Shown in pieces: positions 17,385 through 27,003 of a stretch of 54,282 bases of DNA. The DNA is from Deltaproteobacteria bacterium (GTDB taxonomy: Bacteria; Desulfobacterota; Syntrophia; Syntrophales; JACQWR01). Under the pieces are notes generated by a model. It was given only the letters and a program-made list of their open reading frames with translations. It was not told the origin of the DNA and did not search any database. Every line of letters starts with the position of its first letter. Position 1 is the stretch's first letter. Position numbers and translations under genes: made by a program. The stretch is taken from contig JAPLJV010000025.1 in assembly GCA_026388415.1 (NCBI GenBank), forward strand, positions 1-54,282, given 5' to 3'.

Positions 17385-18368
17385 ATGCATAATACTAGGA
17401 AGGTAGCCCTTATCGGTTCCGGAGAACTCGGTAGTCGCCATCTTCAGGCGCTTGCCAAAATTGATTTACCAGTAGAAATCCAGGTAGTTGATCCAAGCCA
17501 CGAAGCTTTGAAGATAGCAAAAGAGAGATTCGACCAGATTTCGCCAAATCTTAATGTAAGAAGAATATCCTTTTTCAATTCGCTTGACGATCTTCATTCA
17601 GAGATAGATTACTGTATTGTAGCAACGAACTCAGATGTTAGGGCCAGAGTAACAAAAGAATTACTATTGAAAAAGGCCGTACAATGCCTCATTCTGGAAA
17701 AAATACTATTTCAGACTGAAGACGATTATGAAGCTATTGGGAAGCTAATTGAAAAGTATAAAGTAAAAACATGGGTTAATTGCCCCCGGAGGATATGGCC
17801 TGTTTACAAGGGAATACACGATTATTTAAAAGGCGTTCATTTGTTTGAAATAAATATTTCTGGCTCCGACTGGGGATTGGCGAGCAACAGTATCCATATG
17901 ATTGATTTAATAGGTTATCTTGCTGGCGCTACTGATTATAATATTAATGGTGATTTGCTAGATTCGGGATTCATTGAGAGTAAGAGGAAAGGCTTTATTG
18001 AATTCACTGGAACACTTGCAGGATCCTTCAATGCCACGCCATATTTTAGCATCAGTTCATACAAAGATGGGAAGGTGCCGTTAATGATTCAGTTAATTAG
18101 CGAAAAGTATGTCTATATGATTAGCGAATCCCTTGGCCGGGGATGGATTTTCAGAGAAGACAAGGGATGGTCATGTGAGGAGTTTTCATTTGAAACCCCT
18201 TATCAGAGCCAGCTAACACATCGTCTCATCAGACAGATTATCGATACTGGTGCAAGCGATCTCCCTTCATTTGAGGAATCTGCAAAGCTCCATATCCCCA
18301 TTTTGAATTGTTTTATTTCTTTCCTAATTAGAGAAGGCAAAGGGGGTGATAGGTGTCCGATAACATAA
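17385..18368 (+). CDS. Gfo/Idh/MocA-type oxidoreductase
   Basis: A 327-residue protein with an N-terminal Rossmann fold (RKVALIGSGELGSRHLQALAK) and the CIVATNSDVRARVTKELL segment of the Gfo/Idh family. The dinucleotide-domain EK pair appears in LILEKILFQ. The C-terminal domain is divergent. ATG 17385 follows AAAGGGAGC; a TTG at 17349 would lengthen it by 12 residues. It overlaps the next gene by 16 bases, so the two Gfo/Idh proteins are probably made together and may act in sequence. Confidence 0.72.
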   Translation: MHNTRKVALIGSGELGSRHLQALAKIDLPVEIQVVDPSHEALKIAKERFDQISPNLNVRRISFFNSLDDLHSEIDYCIVATNSDVRARVTKELLLKKAVQCLILEKILFQTEDDYEAIGKLIEKYKVKTWVNCPRRIWPVYKGIHDYLKGVHLFEINISGSDWGLASNSIHMIDLIGYLAGATDYNINGDLLDSGFIESKRKGFIEFTGTLAGSFNATPYFSISSYKDGKVPLMIQLISEKYVYMISESLGRGWIFREDKGWSCEEFSFETPYQSQLTHRLIRQIIDTGASDLPSFEESAKLHIPILNCFISFLIREGKGGDRCPIT

Positions 18369-19336
18369 TAAATCATATGTGGGTCATTGGATCAGGTCCA
18401 ATGACAATCGATTATATCAAAGTTCTTGACGCCTTAAAAGTTAGCTATCAGGTTATAGGTCGAGGCATCGATTCCGCTAAAGATTGCGAATCGAAAACAG
18501 GTGTTAAAGTTGTTACAGGGGGCTTGGAAAGTCACATCAGTGATTGTAAAGATTTTCCCTCATCGGCTATTGTTGCTGTAGGGGTAGAACAGTTAGCGAA
18601 CGTCGCAAAAGTGCTTCTCCAAAATGGCGTTAAAAAGATATTGATAGAAAAACCGGGTGGTCTAAATGAGGATGAAATTAGGTCTGTGCATGAGAAGACC
18701 AAGAAGAGAAATGCGGAAGTATATGTAGCCTACAACAGGCGCTTCTATACTTCGACATTGAAGGCGCAGGAGATTATACGTGAAGATGGTGGCGTTCGAT
18801 CTTTCAACTTCGAATTCACCGAATGGTCCCACGAAATTGTTAACATAAAAAAAGCGCCCGGTGTGAAGGAAAATTGGCTATTGGCAAATTCTTCTCATGT
18901 TATAGATCTCGCATTCTTTCTGGGCGGAAAGCCTAAGGAAATTAGCTGCTATGTTGGAGGCGCATTAGACTGGCATCCATCAGGTTCAATATTTACAGGC
19001 GCCGGTATCAGCGAAAAAGACGCGCTATTTTCATATCAGGCAGATTGGGGAGCACCTGGTCGATGGAGTGTTGAGGTCTTGACAAAAAAGCATAGATTGA
19101 TCTTTAAACCATTAGAAAAACTACAGATTCAAAATATTGGAGAGGTTGCGATTAACGAAGTTGCAATTGATGATGATTTAGATAGAACATTTAAACCCGG
19201 TTTATTTCGCCAGGTCAAAGCATTTATGGATGGAGACTTGTTAAATCTTCTTAAAATTGAAGAACATTTGGTAATGTTAAAATACTACTTGATACTTAAA
19301 AAAATCAGTTCCGCCTCCCTAAGAAAAAACATTTGA
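18353..19336 (+). CDS. Gfo/Idh/MocA-type oxidoreductase
   Basis: A 327-residue oxidoreductase starting at GTG 18353, with AAAGGGGG upstream. WVIGSGPMTIDYIKVL is the Rossmann loop, ILIEKPGGLNEDEI contains the EKP motif of the family, and YVAYNRRFY and SHVIDLAFFLGG are common downstream signatures. Together with the preceding Gfo/Idh gene and the class III aminotransferase it forms a three-gene set that could oxidise, aminate and reduce a position of a sugar, for example on the nonulosonic acid side chain. This is inference from order. Confidence 0.75.
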   Translation: MSDNIINHMWVIGSGPMTIDYIKVLDALKVSYQVIGRGIDSAKDCESKTGVKVVTGGLESHISDCKDFPSSAIVAVGVEQLANVAKVLLQNGVKKILIEKPGGLNEDEIRSVHEKTKKRNAEVYVAYNRRFYTSTLKAQEIIREDGGVRSFNFEFTEWSHEIVNIKKAPGVKENWLLANSSHVIDLAFFLGGKPKEISCYVGGALDWHPSGSIFTGAGISEKDALFSYQADWGAPGRWSVEVLTKKHRLIFKPLEKLQIQNIGEVAINEVAIDDDLDRTFKPGLFRQVKAFMDGDLLNLLKIEEHLVMLKYYLILKKISSASLRKNI

Positions 19337-19366
19337 CAAGAATCGACTTTTTAATTTAGAGGCTCA

Positions 19367-20971
19367 GTGTTAAAATCACCCATACTAAACACCGATAAAA
19401 AATCGGCGGGCAGTAACCTTAAAGCAGATAGAGTTAAAGTGCTGATCGTGGTGAACTCCCATGCGTCATTTCGGGAGATGAAACAGGTCGCGCAGTTATT
19501 AATTAACTCTCGTCGATATCATCCGGTTATTTTAATGGATGATCCAAAGTATAATTATGAAAAAGAAATCTCCATATGTCGAGCGGAGAGCATAGATTAT
19601 CTTTGCCCACGAGTCATGTTGACGCTACAACAGGCTGGTCTATCGACCAACCCTGCAAATCGGGTGTCTTTTTTGAGAAGGGTGAAAGAGGCGGTTAAGC
19701 ATTCTACAAAGACAGGTTCCTTTGTGCGATACACTCTGGCTTTTGTTTGGGAAAATCTCGTTTCATTTCGTTACTCTCTTCCGGGCGCCTTGATTGAGTT
19801 CATGTTGCTTTATTGTGAAATACTCCACCAACGAAGCCTAACAAAGAAAATAAAGCCGGGGATTTTGGTTTTACCTTCCGCAGATTGCGGGCATTTGGCT
19901 ATTGTAACAAAAGTTGCCGCTGAGCAAGGGATACCTTCTGTTGTTATTCCGTATGCGATCATTAATTCTACGGTTTCTTTGAAGCAGGCTATGGCGGTGC
20001 CGCGCATGAGTCTAAATCGGTGGGACTGCCGTCTTGTGTCATGGATCTATCCTCAATGGTCAGGAGAATATCAGGGCCGCAAGATGCTGGCCAGCGATGT
20101 CTCAAAGATCTTGTCGGTTGAATGGCTTGGGCTGTCTTTACCCAAGCCATGGGGTGATTTTTTGGGTCGGGCCGATGTCTTGGCTGTAGAAAGTCGTTGT
20201 ATGTGGCAACTTTATGAGCGAGCAGGCCTTGACAGAGAAAAGTATGTCTTGACGGGTGCTTTGAGTGATGATGTCATTTTTTCGAATCGCCGAGATTCAT
20301 TCGGTCCAAGGGAAGTTCTTTATAAAGAACTTGATCTGCCATTGGGCAGACCTCTTATTCTCGTTAGTATCACCCCTGATCAGTCGTTAGCGGATCATCC
20401 GGGTACTGAGTTTAACACTTATGAGCAGATAGTAGGTTTTATAATGCATGTGGTTTCGGGTGCCAAAGGGTACAATGTCATCGTTTCCCCACATCCTCGT
20501 GCAGATAGTAATGTTATAAAGAGATTTTTGTCAAATAATGCCCGCGTTGTTGATGTAAGTATAGAGTCGTTAATGCCTTTAGCAGACATTTTTATTGCTG
20601 AACCCTCATCAACTTTTCGCCTGGCTATTGCGTGCAGCACGCCTGCGATTTGTTACGATATGTGGGGGTATGAGTTTCCTGAATTTGAAAGTGAGGAGGG
20701 TATTATTACTGTAGAAACCATGGCTGAGTTTGAATCGATATTGTCGCGTTTAGTATCAGACAGTTCGTATTATAAAAATGTAAAAGACCACCAGGCGGCA
20801 CGTTCTGAGGAATGGGCAATTTTGGATGGGCGTTCGGGCGAGCGAATACTTAGTCTCTTCGACAGGATGGTCGGGATCGCAGTGCAGGTGAATTTATTGG
20901 TCCCCCCAACCCCCAATGGCCTAGTATTGCCAGACAAATCAATGGTGCGCACACAATCTGGGGAGCCCTAG
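19367..20971 (+). CDS. Uncharacterised GT-B-like surface carbohydrate protein
   Basis: A 534-residue protein starting at GTG 19367 with AGAGG upstream. KVLIVVNSHASFREMKQVAQLL begins a Rossmann-like half, and the C-terminal half has VSPHPRADSNVIKRFL, then ADIFIAEPSSTFRLAIACSTPAI, a pattern seen in GT-B enzymes such as polyglycerophosphate transferases and non-hydrolysing epimerases. No membrane spans or signal peptide. I cannot name the family. It sits between the sugar-modification genes and a candidate nonulosonic acid transferase, so a transfer step in O-unit assembly is plausible. Confidence 0.5.
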   Translation: MLKSPILNTDKKSAGSNLKADRVKVLIVVNSHASFREMKQVAQLLINSRRYHPVILMDDPKYNYEKEISICRAESIDYLCPRVMLTLQQAGLSTNPANRVSFLRRVKEAVKHSTKTGSFVRYTLAFVWENLVSFRYSLPGALIEFMLLYCEILHQRSLTKKIKPGILVLPSADCGHLAIVTKVAAEQGIPSVVIPYAIINSTVSLKQAMAVPRMSLNRWDCRLVSWIYPQWSGEYQGRKMLASDVSKILSVEWLGLSLPKPWGDFLGRADVLAVESRCMWQLYERAGLDREKYVLTGALSDDVIFSNRRDSFGPREVLYKELDLPLGRPLILVSITPDQSLADHPGTEFNTYEQIVGFIMHVVSGAKGYNVIVSPHPRADSNVIKRFLSNNARVVDVSIESLMPLADIFIAEPSSTFRLAIACSTPAICYDMWGYEFPEFESEEGIITVETMAEFESILSRLVSDSSYYKNVKDHQAARSEEWAILDGRSGERILSLFDRMVGIAVQVNLLVPPTPNGLVLPDKSMVRTQSGEP

Positions 20972-21066
20972 AACCATTGCGTAATGAATAAGGAAAAACC
21001 TTTCTAAGTAACTCAACTTTCGTACACGTTTAGGAGAGTCTATCTATTCTTTAAAGGATTAACTGG

Positions 21067-21939
21067 ATGAAAGATATCATAATAGAAACGGGAACAACAT
21101 TAATATCTTTATTGAGAGTATTAATAAATCATAGAATCAACTATTCATTCCCCGTTTTTCAAAAGGATAATTTTGAGATAAATATTCTTTGTACAGGCCC
21201 GTCTTTGAATGAAAGTTTGAGTAGTTCGGGCAACATTTTTCAGTCAAAAGACTCTATGTGTGTAAATAAATTTGCTGAATCAGATTTTTTTGAAATTATC
21301 AAGCCTAGTTACTATTTATTGCTCGATCCGGTTTTTTGGGAAGAGAATAGCCGGCCAGTGTTTATAGCGGAAAGGGATAGACTCTATAAACTAATAAATA
21401 CCAAAACGAACTGGCATCTTAATTTATTATTGCCACTAAGCGCAAAACATGCCTTTAATTGGAACTATATATTTCAAAATAACAGCAATATTAGGATATC
21501 ATTTTTTAATAATGTTCCCTTGACTGGGTTCAAATCAATCATTCATAGTTTATATAAGCATAATCAGGGGATGCCGCCTGCACAAAATGTATTAGTTGCT
21601 GCGATATTTGTTGCGATCAATATGGGGTATAAAAAACTGTATTTACTTGGGGCGGATCATTCTTGGCATGAGCGATTAGTGCTAAATGATGAAAATGTTG
21701 TATGCTATAGAGAAAGTAATTTTTTCGACAAAACGGAACAGCAGTTAATCCCATGGTTTAAAGCTCAAGAGAATGCTGGTACAAATAAAATGCATGAAAT
21801 ATTTATGGAAATTGCACGGATGTTTTTAGGATATCAATATTTAGAAGAATATTCAAAGTACAGAAATGTAAAAATATATAACGCGAGTCCGAAGACGTAT
21901 ATAGACGCTTTTGAAAGGTATAATTTCAAAAGGAACTAA
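21067..21939 (+). CDS. Candidate nonulosonic acid transferase (GT42/DUF115-like)
   Basis: A 290-residue protein. INILCTGPSLNESL near residue 40 resembles the GPS nucleotide-binding loop of GT42 sialyltransferases and of DUF115 (Maf) proteins. IIKPSYYLLLDPVFW fits their next strand, and ALGYK-like VAINMGYKKLYLLGADHSWHE fits the GYKxIYLxGxD segment that contributes to CMP-sugar binding. The tail reads NVKIYNASPKTYI. These families transfer sialic, legionaminic or pseudaminic acid. The assignment is by motif pattern only. AAAGGA lies 10 bases before ATG 21067. It is very AT-rich compared with legB to legG. Confidence 0.55.
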   Translation: MKDIIIETGTTLISLLRVLINHRINYSFPVFQKDNFEINILCTGPSLNESLSSSGNIFQSKDSMCVNKFAESDFFEIIKPSYYLLLDPVFWEENSRPVFIAERDRLYKLINTKTNWHLNLLLPLSAKHAFNWNYIFQNNSNIRISFFNNVPLTGFKSIIHSLYKHNQGMPPAQNVLVAAIFVAINMGYKKLYLLGADHSWHERLVLNDENVVCYRESNFFDKTEQQLIPWFKAQENAGTNKMHEIFMEIARMFLGYQYLEEYSKYRNVKIYNASPKTYIDAFERYNFKRN

Positions 21940-22019
21940 GACAAGAGTTTGTCTTAAAAACATGAGCATATTTCATGATTATTGTTTTATAGGAAACAAC
22001 TGTAAGCTCTCGTGTTTAT

Positions 22020-22178
22020 ATGAAACGGACACTGGCAGATATAAAAGAAAGCATTATAGATGGACTGCTTGACTTGTTGGAAGATCTTGACAAAGGAGAA
22101 TCAACAGCAAAAGCAAACAATCCATATGGAGATGGTCATTGTGTGGCAGAACGTATTATGAATATTATTGAAAAATAA
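22020..22178 (+). pseudogene. 3' remnant of a wecB-like UDP-GlcNAc 2-epimerase gene
   Basis: An open frame of 52 residues whose second half (ESIIDGLLDLL, then NNPYGDGHCVAERIMNII) aligns by eye with the end of the intact WecB at 27004 (ERIVDGLRQLL, then NNPYGDGRAAQRIVEILL). The rest of the epimerase, including all catalytic residues, is absent. It lies directly before an SDR gene and wecC. This suggests that an older wecB copy was removed by recombination and replaced by the copy now at 27004. Confidence 0.7.
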
Positions 22179-22192
22179 ATGGGAGATATTGA

Positions 22193-23152
22193 ATGGCTAA
22201 GGTTCTTGTTACAGGTGGATTAGGTGCGGTTGGTAGTGTTCTCGTGAAAGAACTCCGTGCACACGGACACGATACATGGATTGTTGATCTACCACACCAC
22301 AATGACCGGCAATACCTCCGCTGTGATGTCGGAGAATTTAGGCAAGTAGAACAGTTGTTTATGTCCGATGGATGGGCTCGTGGATACTTTAGTAAGCGTC
22401 ACGAATTCGATTTTGTTTATCATCTTGCTGCAGAGTTTGGGCGTTGGAATGGAGAAGATTTTTATGACACTCTATGGCGATCTAATGCAGTAGGTACAAA
22501 GAATATTCTTTCTATGCAAGAGCGATACGAGTTCAGAGGAATATATTTTTCTTCATCAGAGGTTTATGGCGACTATGATGGTCTGATGAGCGAAGATGTT
22601 CTTGACAATATTCCCATAAAGCAGATGAATGACTATGCGATCAGTAAATGGGTAAACGAAATGCAGGTTTTAAACTCTGCAGCCATGCATGGAACGGAGT
22701 CTGTCAGAGTAAGGCTTTTTAACACATATGGCCCCGGTGAGCCATATTCGCCTTACCGATCAGTTATATGCTTATTTTGTTACTCTGCTTTAAATGGTAT
22801 GCCCTTCAAGGTATATCGAGGACACCACCGGACATCAACGTACATTACAGATACAGTCCGCACATTGGCGAATATATGTGAAAGTTTCATGCCGGGAGAG
22901 GTATACAATATTGGCGGGCTTGACTATCACGATATCGAAACGGTAGCCCAACTGGTTATTAAATACAGTGGCTGTAATCCAAGCTTGGCTGAATATTGCG
23001 ACCCGGAACCATTTACAACTATTAGTAAAAAAGTGGACTGTGTCAAGGCAGTACAGCATTTGGGGCATAAAAGCACGGTTGGTTTAGAAGAAGGCATAAA
23101 AAAAACAATAGACTGGATGCGCCACTACTATCGTGTCGGAGAGAAAATATGA
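22193..23152 (+). CDS. NAD-dependent epimerase/dehydratase (extended SDR)
   Basis: A 319-residue extended SDR. VLVTGGLGAVGSVLVKEL is the NAD loop, FDFVYHLAAEFGRW and YFSSSEVYGDYDG supply the Ser region, NDYAISKWVNE has the YxxxK pair, and RLFNTYGPGEPYSPYRSV is the substrate loop. It is likely a sugar-nucleotide epimerase or dehydratase. The substrate is not evident. Its stop overlaps the wecC start (ATGA at 23149-23152). Confidence 0.78.
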   Translation: MAKVLVTGGLGAVGSVLVKELRAHGHDTWIVDLPHHNDRQYLRCDVGEFRQVEQLFMSDGWARGYFSKRHEFDFVYHLAAEFGRWNGEDFYDTLWRSNAVGTKNILSMQERYEFRGIYFSSSEVYGDYDGLMSEDVLDNIPIKQMNDYAISKWVNEMQVLNSAAMHGTESVRVRLFNTYGPGEPYSPYRSVICLFCYSALNGMPFKVYRGHHRTSTYITDTVRTLANICESFMPGEVYNIGGLDYHDIETVAQLVIKYSGCNPSLAEYCDPEPFTTISKKVDCVKAVQHLGHKSTVGLEEGIKKTIDWMRHYYRVGEKI

Positions 23153-24348
23153 AAAAAAAGATAATTGTTGTTGGTACTGGATATGTTGGCTTGCCGGCAG
23201 CATTGCTATTAGCTCGTGCGGGATACGACGTAGTTGGTGTTGATATAAATGAAAATATTGTTCAAGCCATAAACGACGGTATTTTGCACATAAAAGAAAC
23301 TGATCTGCAGAAGATTATGGATGCGCCGCAAGTTCGCCAAAATCTGCATGCTCAATCAGTCCCATGCGCGGCGGATGTCTTTTTAATTGCGGTACCTACA
23401 CCTATTCATCCCCATAAGAAAGTGGCCGAATTAAAATATGTTCATGAAGCGGTTGAATCTATTATTCCTTATTTGCAGCCTGGTAATTTGGTTATTCTGG
23501 AATCAACGGTGCCCCCGCTTACCTGTCGAACTGTGATAACACCTATTTTGGAGAAAAGTGGTCTGACTGTTGGAAAGGACTTGTTCCTGGCGCATTGCCC
23601 TGAACGTATTCTGCCCGGGGATGTGTTTTATGAAATTGTCCATAATAACAGGATTATCGGCGCCGCGGATCAGACATCAAGAGAAATGGCACAGGACATT
23701 TACGCATCTTTTGTTAAGGGGGAACTATCTCAAACTGATGATATAACTGCAGAAATATGTAAGCTTATGGAGAATACCTACCGGGATGTTAACATTGCAC
23801 TGGCAAACGAGTTAGCCGAAGTTATGGAAGGTTTGGGGATTAACCCGGTAAAAGCAATTGAATTGGCAAATAAGCATCCTCGCGTGAACATCCTAAAACC
23901 AGGTATCGGTGTGGGAGGCCATTGCATTCCAATAGATCCGTGGTTCATTAAGGAAGTTGACCCTGCAAATTCACGCCTAATCTTTACGTCAAGGCTTATT
24001 AATGAAGAAATGCCCCATCGTATTGCCGCTAAAATACGGCGCTCCATGCGGGACGTAAGCAATCCACAAATTGTGGCAGTTGGCGCATCATATAAAGCAA
24101 ATACAGTTGACATACGAGAAAGTCCAGCGTTAAAAATAGTAGAGTTATTGGCCCAAGACGGGTATCATGTAGATCACTTTGATCCTCTCATATCGGGCAT
24201 GGAGTACTCGTCCTTATCTAAGGTTTGTCAAGGAATGGATTGTTTGGCAATATTAGTTGAACATAATGTTGTGCGCGATGAGCTTAAAAGTTGCATAGAA
24301 GAGCTACGTTTATGTATGCGCACTCCCATAATATTGCGTTTCTGCTAA
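23149..24348 (+). CDS. wecC: UDP-N-acetyl-D-mannosamine dehydrogenase
   Basis: A 399-residue nucleotide-sugar dehydrogenase. VVGTGYVGLPAALLLARAGY is the NAD motif; ESTVPPLTCR, LAHCPERILPG and ENTYRDVNIALANELAE follow. GIGVGGHCIPIDPWF contains the catalytic Cys. It would oxidise UDP-ManNAc to UDP-ManNAcA. The wecB gene at 27004 can supply its substrate, although the two are separated by a glycosyltransferase and a polymerase gene. Related enzymes act on UDP-GlcNAc, so substrate assignment rests partly on wecB. Confidence 0.82.
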   Translation: MKKKIIVVGTGYVGLPAALLLARAGYDVVGVDINENIVQAINDGILHIKETDLQKIMDAPQVRQNLHAQSVPCAADVFLIAVPTPIHPHKKVAELKYVHEAVESIIPYLQPGNLVILESTVPPLTCRTVITPILEKSGLTVGKDLFLAHCPERILPGDVFYEIVHNNRIIGAADQTSREMAQDIYASFVKGELSQTDDITAEICKLMENTYRDVNIALANELAEVMEGLGINPVKAIELANKHPRVNILKPGIGVGGHCIPIDPWFIKEVDPANSRLIFTSRLINEEMPHRIAAKIRRSMRDVSNPQIVAVGASYKANTVDIRESPALKIVELLAQDGYHVDHFDPLISGMEYSSLSKVCQGMDCLAILVEHNVVRDELKSCIEELRLCMRTPIILRFC

Positions 24349-24420
24349 GGTAATGAATAATTCCCCCCAAAGGATAACGACTGTGGGTTGTCCTAATATA
24401 GCCAGGAATAGACAGATCCA

Positions 24421-25704
24421 ATGAATATCGGAAGACAAACTGCGACTTCGTCAACTCGCTCACCAAAAGCAAGGAGTCGTCTCGTTGAAGGTTGCCATGA
24501 TGAATCAATGGCAATTGCCTTTTTGGGGCCTGTACTGCCTGAAGATATGTGCAATCGCACCCCGGCCTGCAACGTATCTGGAAACAAGCTTCAAATCAAC
24601 TTCCTTAATGCGTTGCGCAAAGCAAGCGGCGTTTCCCCTACCATTGTCAGCTTTCTACCGATAGGTATGTTTACAAAATCACGGAAGCTCTTTGTCCGTT
24701 CCGGACCGCTCAGTTTTAACAATGGGCTCCGGGGGCGGTTAATTCCTTTTATAAATGTACTGTTTCTAAAGCAACTTACGATTGGGTTAGTGAGTCTACT
24801 CATCTTAATGAACTGGCACTGGCAAAACCGCCGCACGCGTCGCTTAGTTTTGGTTTATAATGTTTATCTGCCCATGTCGCTCCCCGTACTTCTGGCAACA
24901 AAATTATCAGGCGGGAAGGCAGTGGCTTTCGTTGCCGATTTCCCACATAATTTGTCCTTCAATTTTCAAGGATGGAAGGGCATGCTTCAGCGAATCAACC
25001 TGTGGTTAGAATCACTCAGCCTTGCCCATTTTACCGGTATTATTCCTCTTACGCAGTCTGTAGGCGAAGACTTTGCACCAGGGAGACCTATGATGGTTAT
25101 GGAAGGTGGTGTAGATCCGGACGATGTGGGCGCTAAGTCTCATCCTGTAGAGGTTCCATCGGCAGAACGAATCTGCCTTTTCAGCGGCACTCTGAACGAG
25201 ATTAATGGAATTGATCTGTTACTCAGGGCATTTCGTCTGATTCCAGATCCAAACTTTAGACTCTGGATTTTTGGAAAAGGGCCATTAGAAGCTGAAGTTC
25301 GAGCAGCAACGCAGCAGGATGATCGGATTGTCTACAGGGACTTTTTGCCCAACGCAGAGGTATTACGGTATCAGCGGCAAGCGACGGTACTGCTTAACGC
25401 ACGTCCAACCAATCAGTTGATAACCCGCTATACATTTCCTTCAAAACTAATTGAATACATGTTAAGCGGGAGGCCTGTTATTACAACAGCGCTATCGGGT
25501 ATCCCAAAGGATTACTTTGATTTTATTTATGTCCTTTTTGACGAAACGCCCGAAGGGCTATCACGACTACTCATTGATGTTTGTGCAAAACCTGCCTTCG
25601 AACTATATGAATTAGGAGGTCGAGCGCAAGAATTTATTTTGCAGACAAAAAACTGGTCAATACAGGGGCGGCGTGTATATGAATTCATCTGTAACGGCAT
25701 ATAA
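24421..25704 (+). CDS. Family 4 glycosyltransferase (GT-B)
   Basis: A 427-residue glycosyltransferase. The C-terminal half has CLFSGTLNEINGIDLLLRAF, LWIFGKGPLEAEVRAA, and FPSKLIEYMLSGRPVITTALSG, the region of GT4 enzymes that holds the EX7E-like donor site. The N-terminal 29 residues are Ser/Arg-rich and look unconserved, so the true start may be ATG 24508, where MAIAFLGPVLP begins; neither start has a strong ribosome site. The coding end overlaps the Wzy-like gene. Donor and acceptor unknown. Confidence 0.75.
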   Translation: MNIGRQTATSSTRSPKARSRLVEGCHDESMAIAFLGPVLPEDMCNRTPACNVSGNKLQINFLNALRKASGVSPTIVSFLPIGMFTKSRKLFVRSGPLSFNNGLRGRLIPFINVLFLKQLTIGLVSLLILMNWHWQNRRTRRLVLVYNVYLPMSLPVLLATKLSGGKAVAFVADFPHNLSFNFQGWKGMLQRINLWLESLSLAHFTGIIPLTQSVGEDFAPGRPMMVMEGGVDPDDVGAKSHPVEVPSAERICLFSGTLNEINGIDLLLRAFRLIPDPNFRLWIFGKGPLEAEVRAATQQDDRIVYRDFLPNAEVLRYQRQATVLLNARPTNQLITRYTFPSKLIEYMLSGRPVITTALSGIPKDYFDFIYVLFDETPEGLSRLLIDVCAKPAFELYELGGRAQEFILQTKNWSIQGRRVYEFICNGI

Positions 25705-26974
25705 TAAAACAAAGCTCCTCGGAACCATAAATTTTACCATTAAACGCCATACTTTTATGTATTTTATAGTTATTGATCTTCTTTTCTTTCCGTATGTTCC
25801 TTTTTTCGTGATGCCGATGAGTTTGCCGTTCGTCGTCGCAGCTTTGTTTTTGGGCACCGAAAGCCCCTGTCATAACGCAATATCGTTATTATATTTGTTT
25901 TCCGTGTGTGTTGTAATTAGTGTTATAGCAGGCCTAATATTTTACGGCGATGAATCTATGTTGGAAGATTTCAAACGCGCAGGGCAACTGCTATCATCTT
26001 TTGCCTACTATCTTTATTTCAAATCCTCCTTAAAGAAAAGAGCGTTTGATCCGACAAACATTCTTATTTTTTTCATTTTTTCCCAGTTGTTCTTGATTTT
26101 CTTCTTCTACAATAATCCAGATGGATTTAGTGTTCTTCGAATAAAGATGGCTCCGGCTACAGCAGGTACTGTGGAACATATATACAAACACTTTAGATAC
26201 ACCTATTTTTTTTCTGATCCGAATACCGTTGCATATTTTTCTTTGGTCTGTGCTTTTTTTGTATTGCACACACACTCATCTATTATATTGAAATGGTGCA
26301 TGTTGCTGATCTCATGCTTAATTATTGTCGCGACAAACAGCCGTGGTGCCGTTTTATGTATGGCCGCGCTAATATCTCTCTCATTATACCGCGTATTTCG
26401 AGGTCGTATCAGCGTGTCTTTAACCCTATTAAAAAAAAATATCTGCGGCATATTTGTTCTTGTAATGGTATTCACCATATTTGCAGCGACTGATACAGGG
26501 AAAATGTCCTTTGAAACGATGGAGGCAGTATACACCTTATTCGAGCAGCGTTCGGGTGCCGCAGAATATTACGAAAGCGGTGGTGAGACAAGACTTGATA
26601 TTTGGCACAACATTGTGTCGACTTATGTGCCTTCTTTTTTTGGCTGGGGCTACTCTTTTTTGGGTACGCCACATACTGATCATCTGCGTATGATTTATAG
26701 TTATGGCATCGTGGCATATGGGATTCTTCTTTATTTGGTTTTTCGTTTCATTCTAGTGCCAGGATTTGAATTTCTGATCCCTGCTTTTATGGCATTTTCT
26801 ATTAATTCACTCATCGATGAGCAGAAATTCTTCGCACTGGTATTATCCCTTGTTGCGGTGGCCCAAGTTACGGTCGGCGATTCAAACAGAATGAAGCACA
26901 TCATCAATAATTCACTCTTTGTGCCCCCCATTTTTAAAAATGAGGGGGCAAATACAAACCAAATCGTAAAATGA
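25679..26974 (+). CDS. Wzy-like O-antigen polymerase
   Basis: About 431 residues with many hydrophobic segments (roughly ten membrane spans), for example FIVIDLLFFPYVPFFVMPMS near the start and VSLTLLKKNICGIFVLVMVF midway. A large polar loop between late spans carries TRLDIWHNIVSTYVPSFFGWGYS, similar to the periplasmic loop of Wzy polymerases. AGGGG about 10 bases before ATG 25679 favours this start over GTG 25673. It overlaps the preceding glycosyltransferase gene and has an ATGA junction at 26971-26974. Wzy proteins have little sequence conservation, so the call relies on topology and context. Confidence 0.65.
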   Translation: MNSSVTAYNKTKLLGTINFTIKRHTFMYFIVIDLLFFPYVPFFVMPMSLPFVVAALFLGTESPCHNAISLLYLFSVCVVISVIAGLIFYGDESMLEDFKRAGQLLSSFAYYLYFKSSLKKRAFDPTNILIFFIFSQLFLIFFFYNNPDGFSVLRIKMAPATAGTVEHIYKHFRYTYFFSDPNTVAYFSLVCAFFVLHTHSSIILKWCMLLISCLIIVATNSRGAVLCMAALISLSLYRVFRGRISVSLTLLKKNICGIFVLVMVFTIFAATDTGKMSFETMEAVYTLFEQRSGAAEYYESGGETRLDIWHNIVSTYVPSFFGWGYSFLGTPHTDHLRMIYSYGIVAYGILLYLVFRFILVPGFEFLIPAFMAFSINSLIDEQKFFALVLSLVAVAQVTVGDSNRMKHIINNSLFVPPIFKNEGANTNQIVK

Positions 26975-27003
26975 CGAAATTCAAAGGTCCAGGCCATAGA
27001 ATC

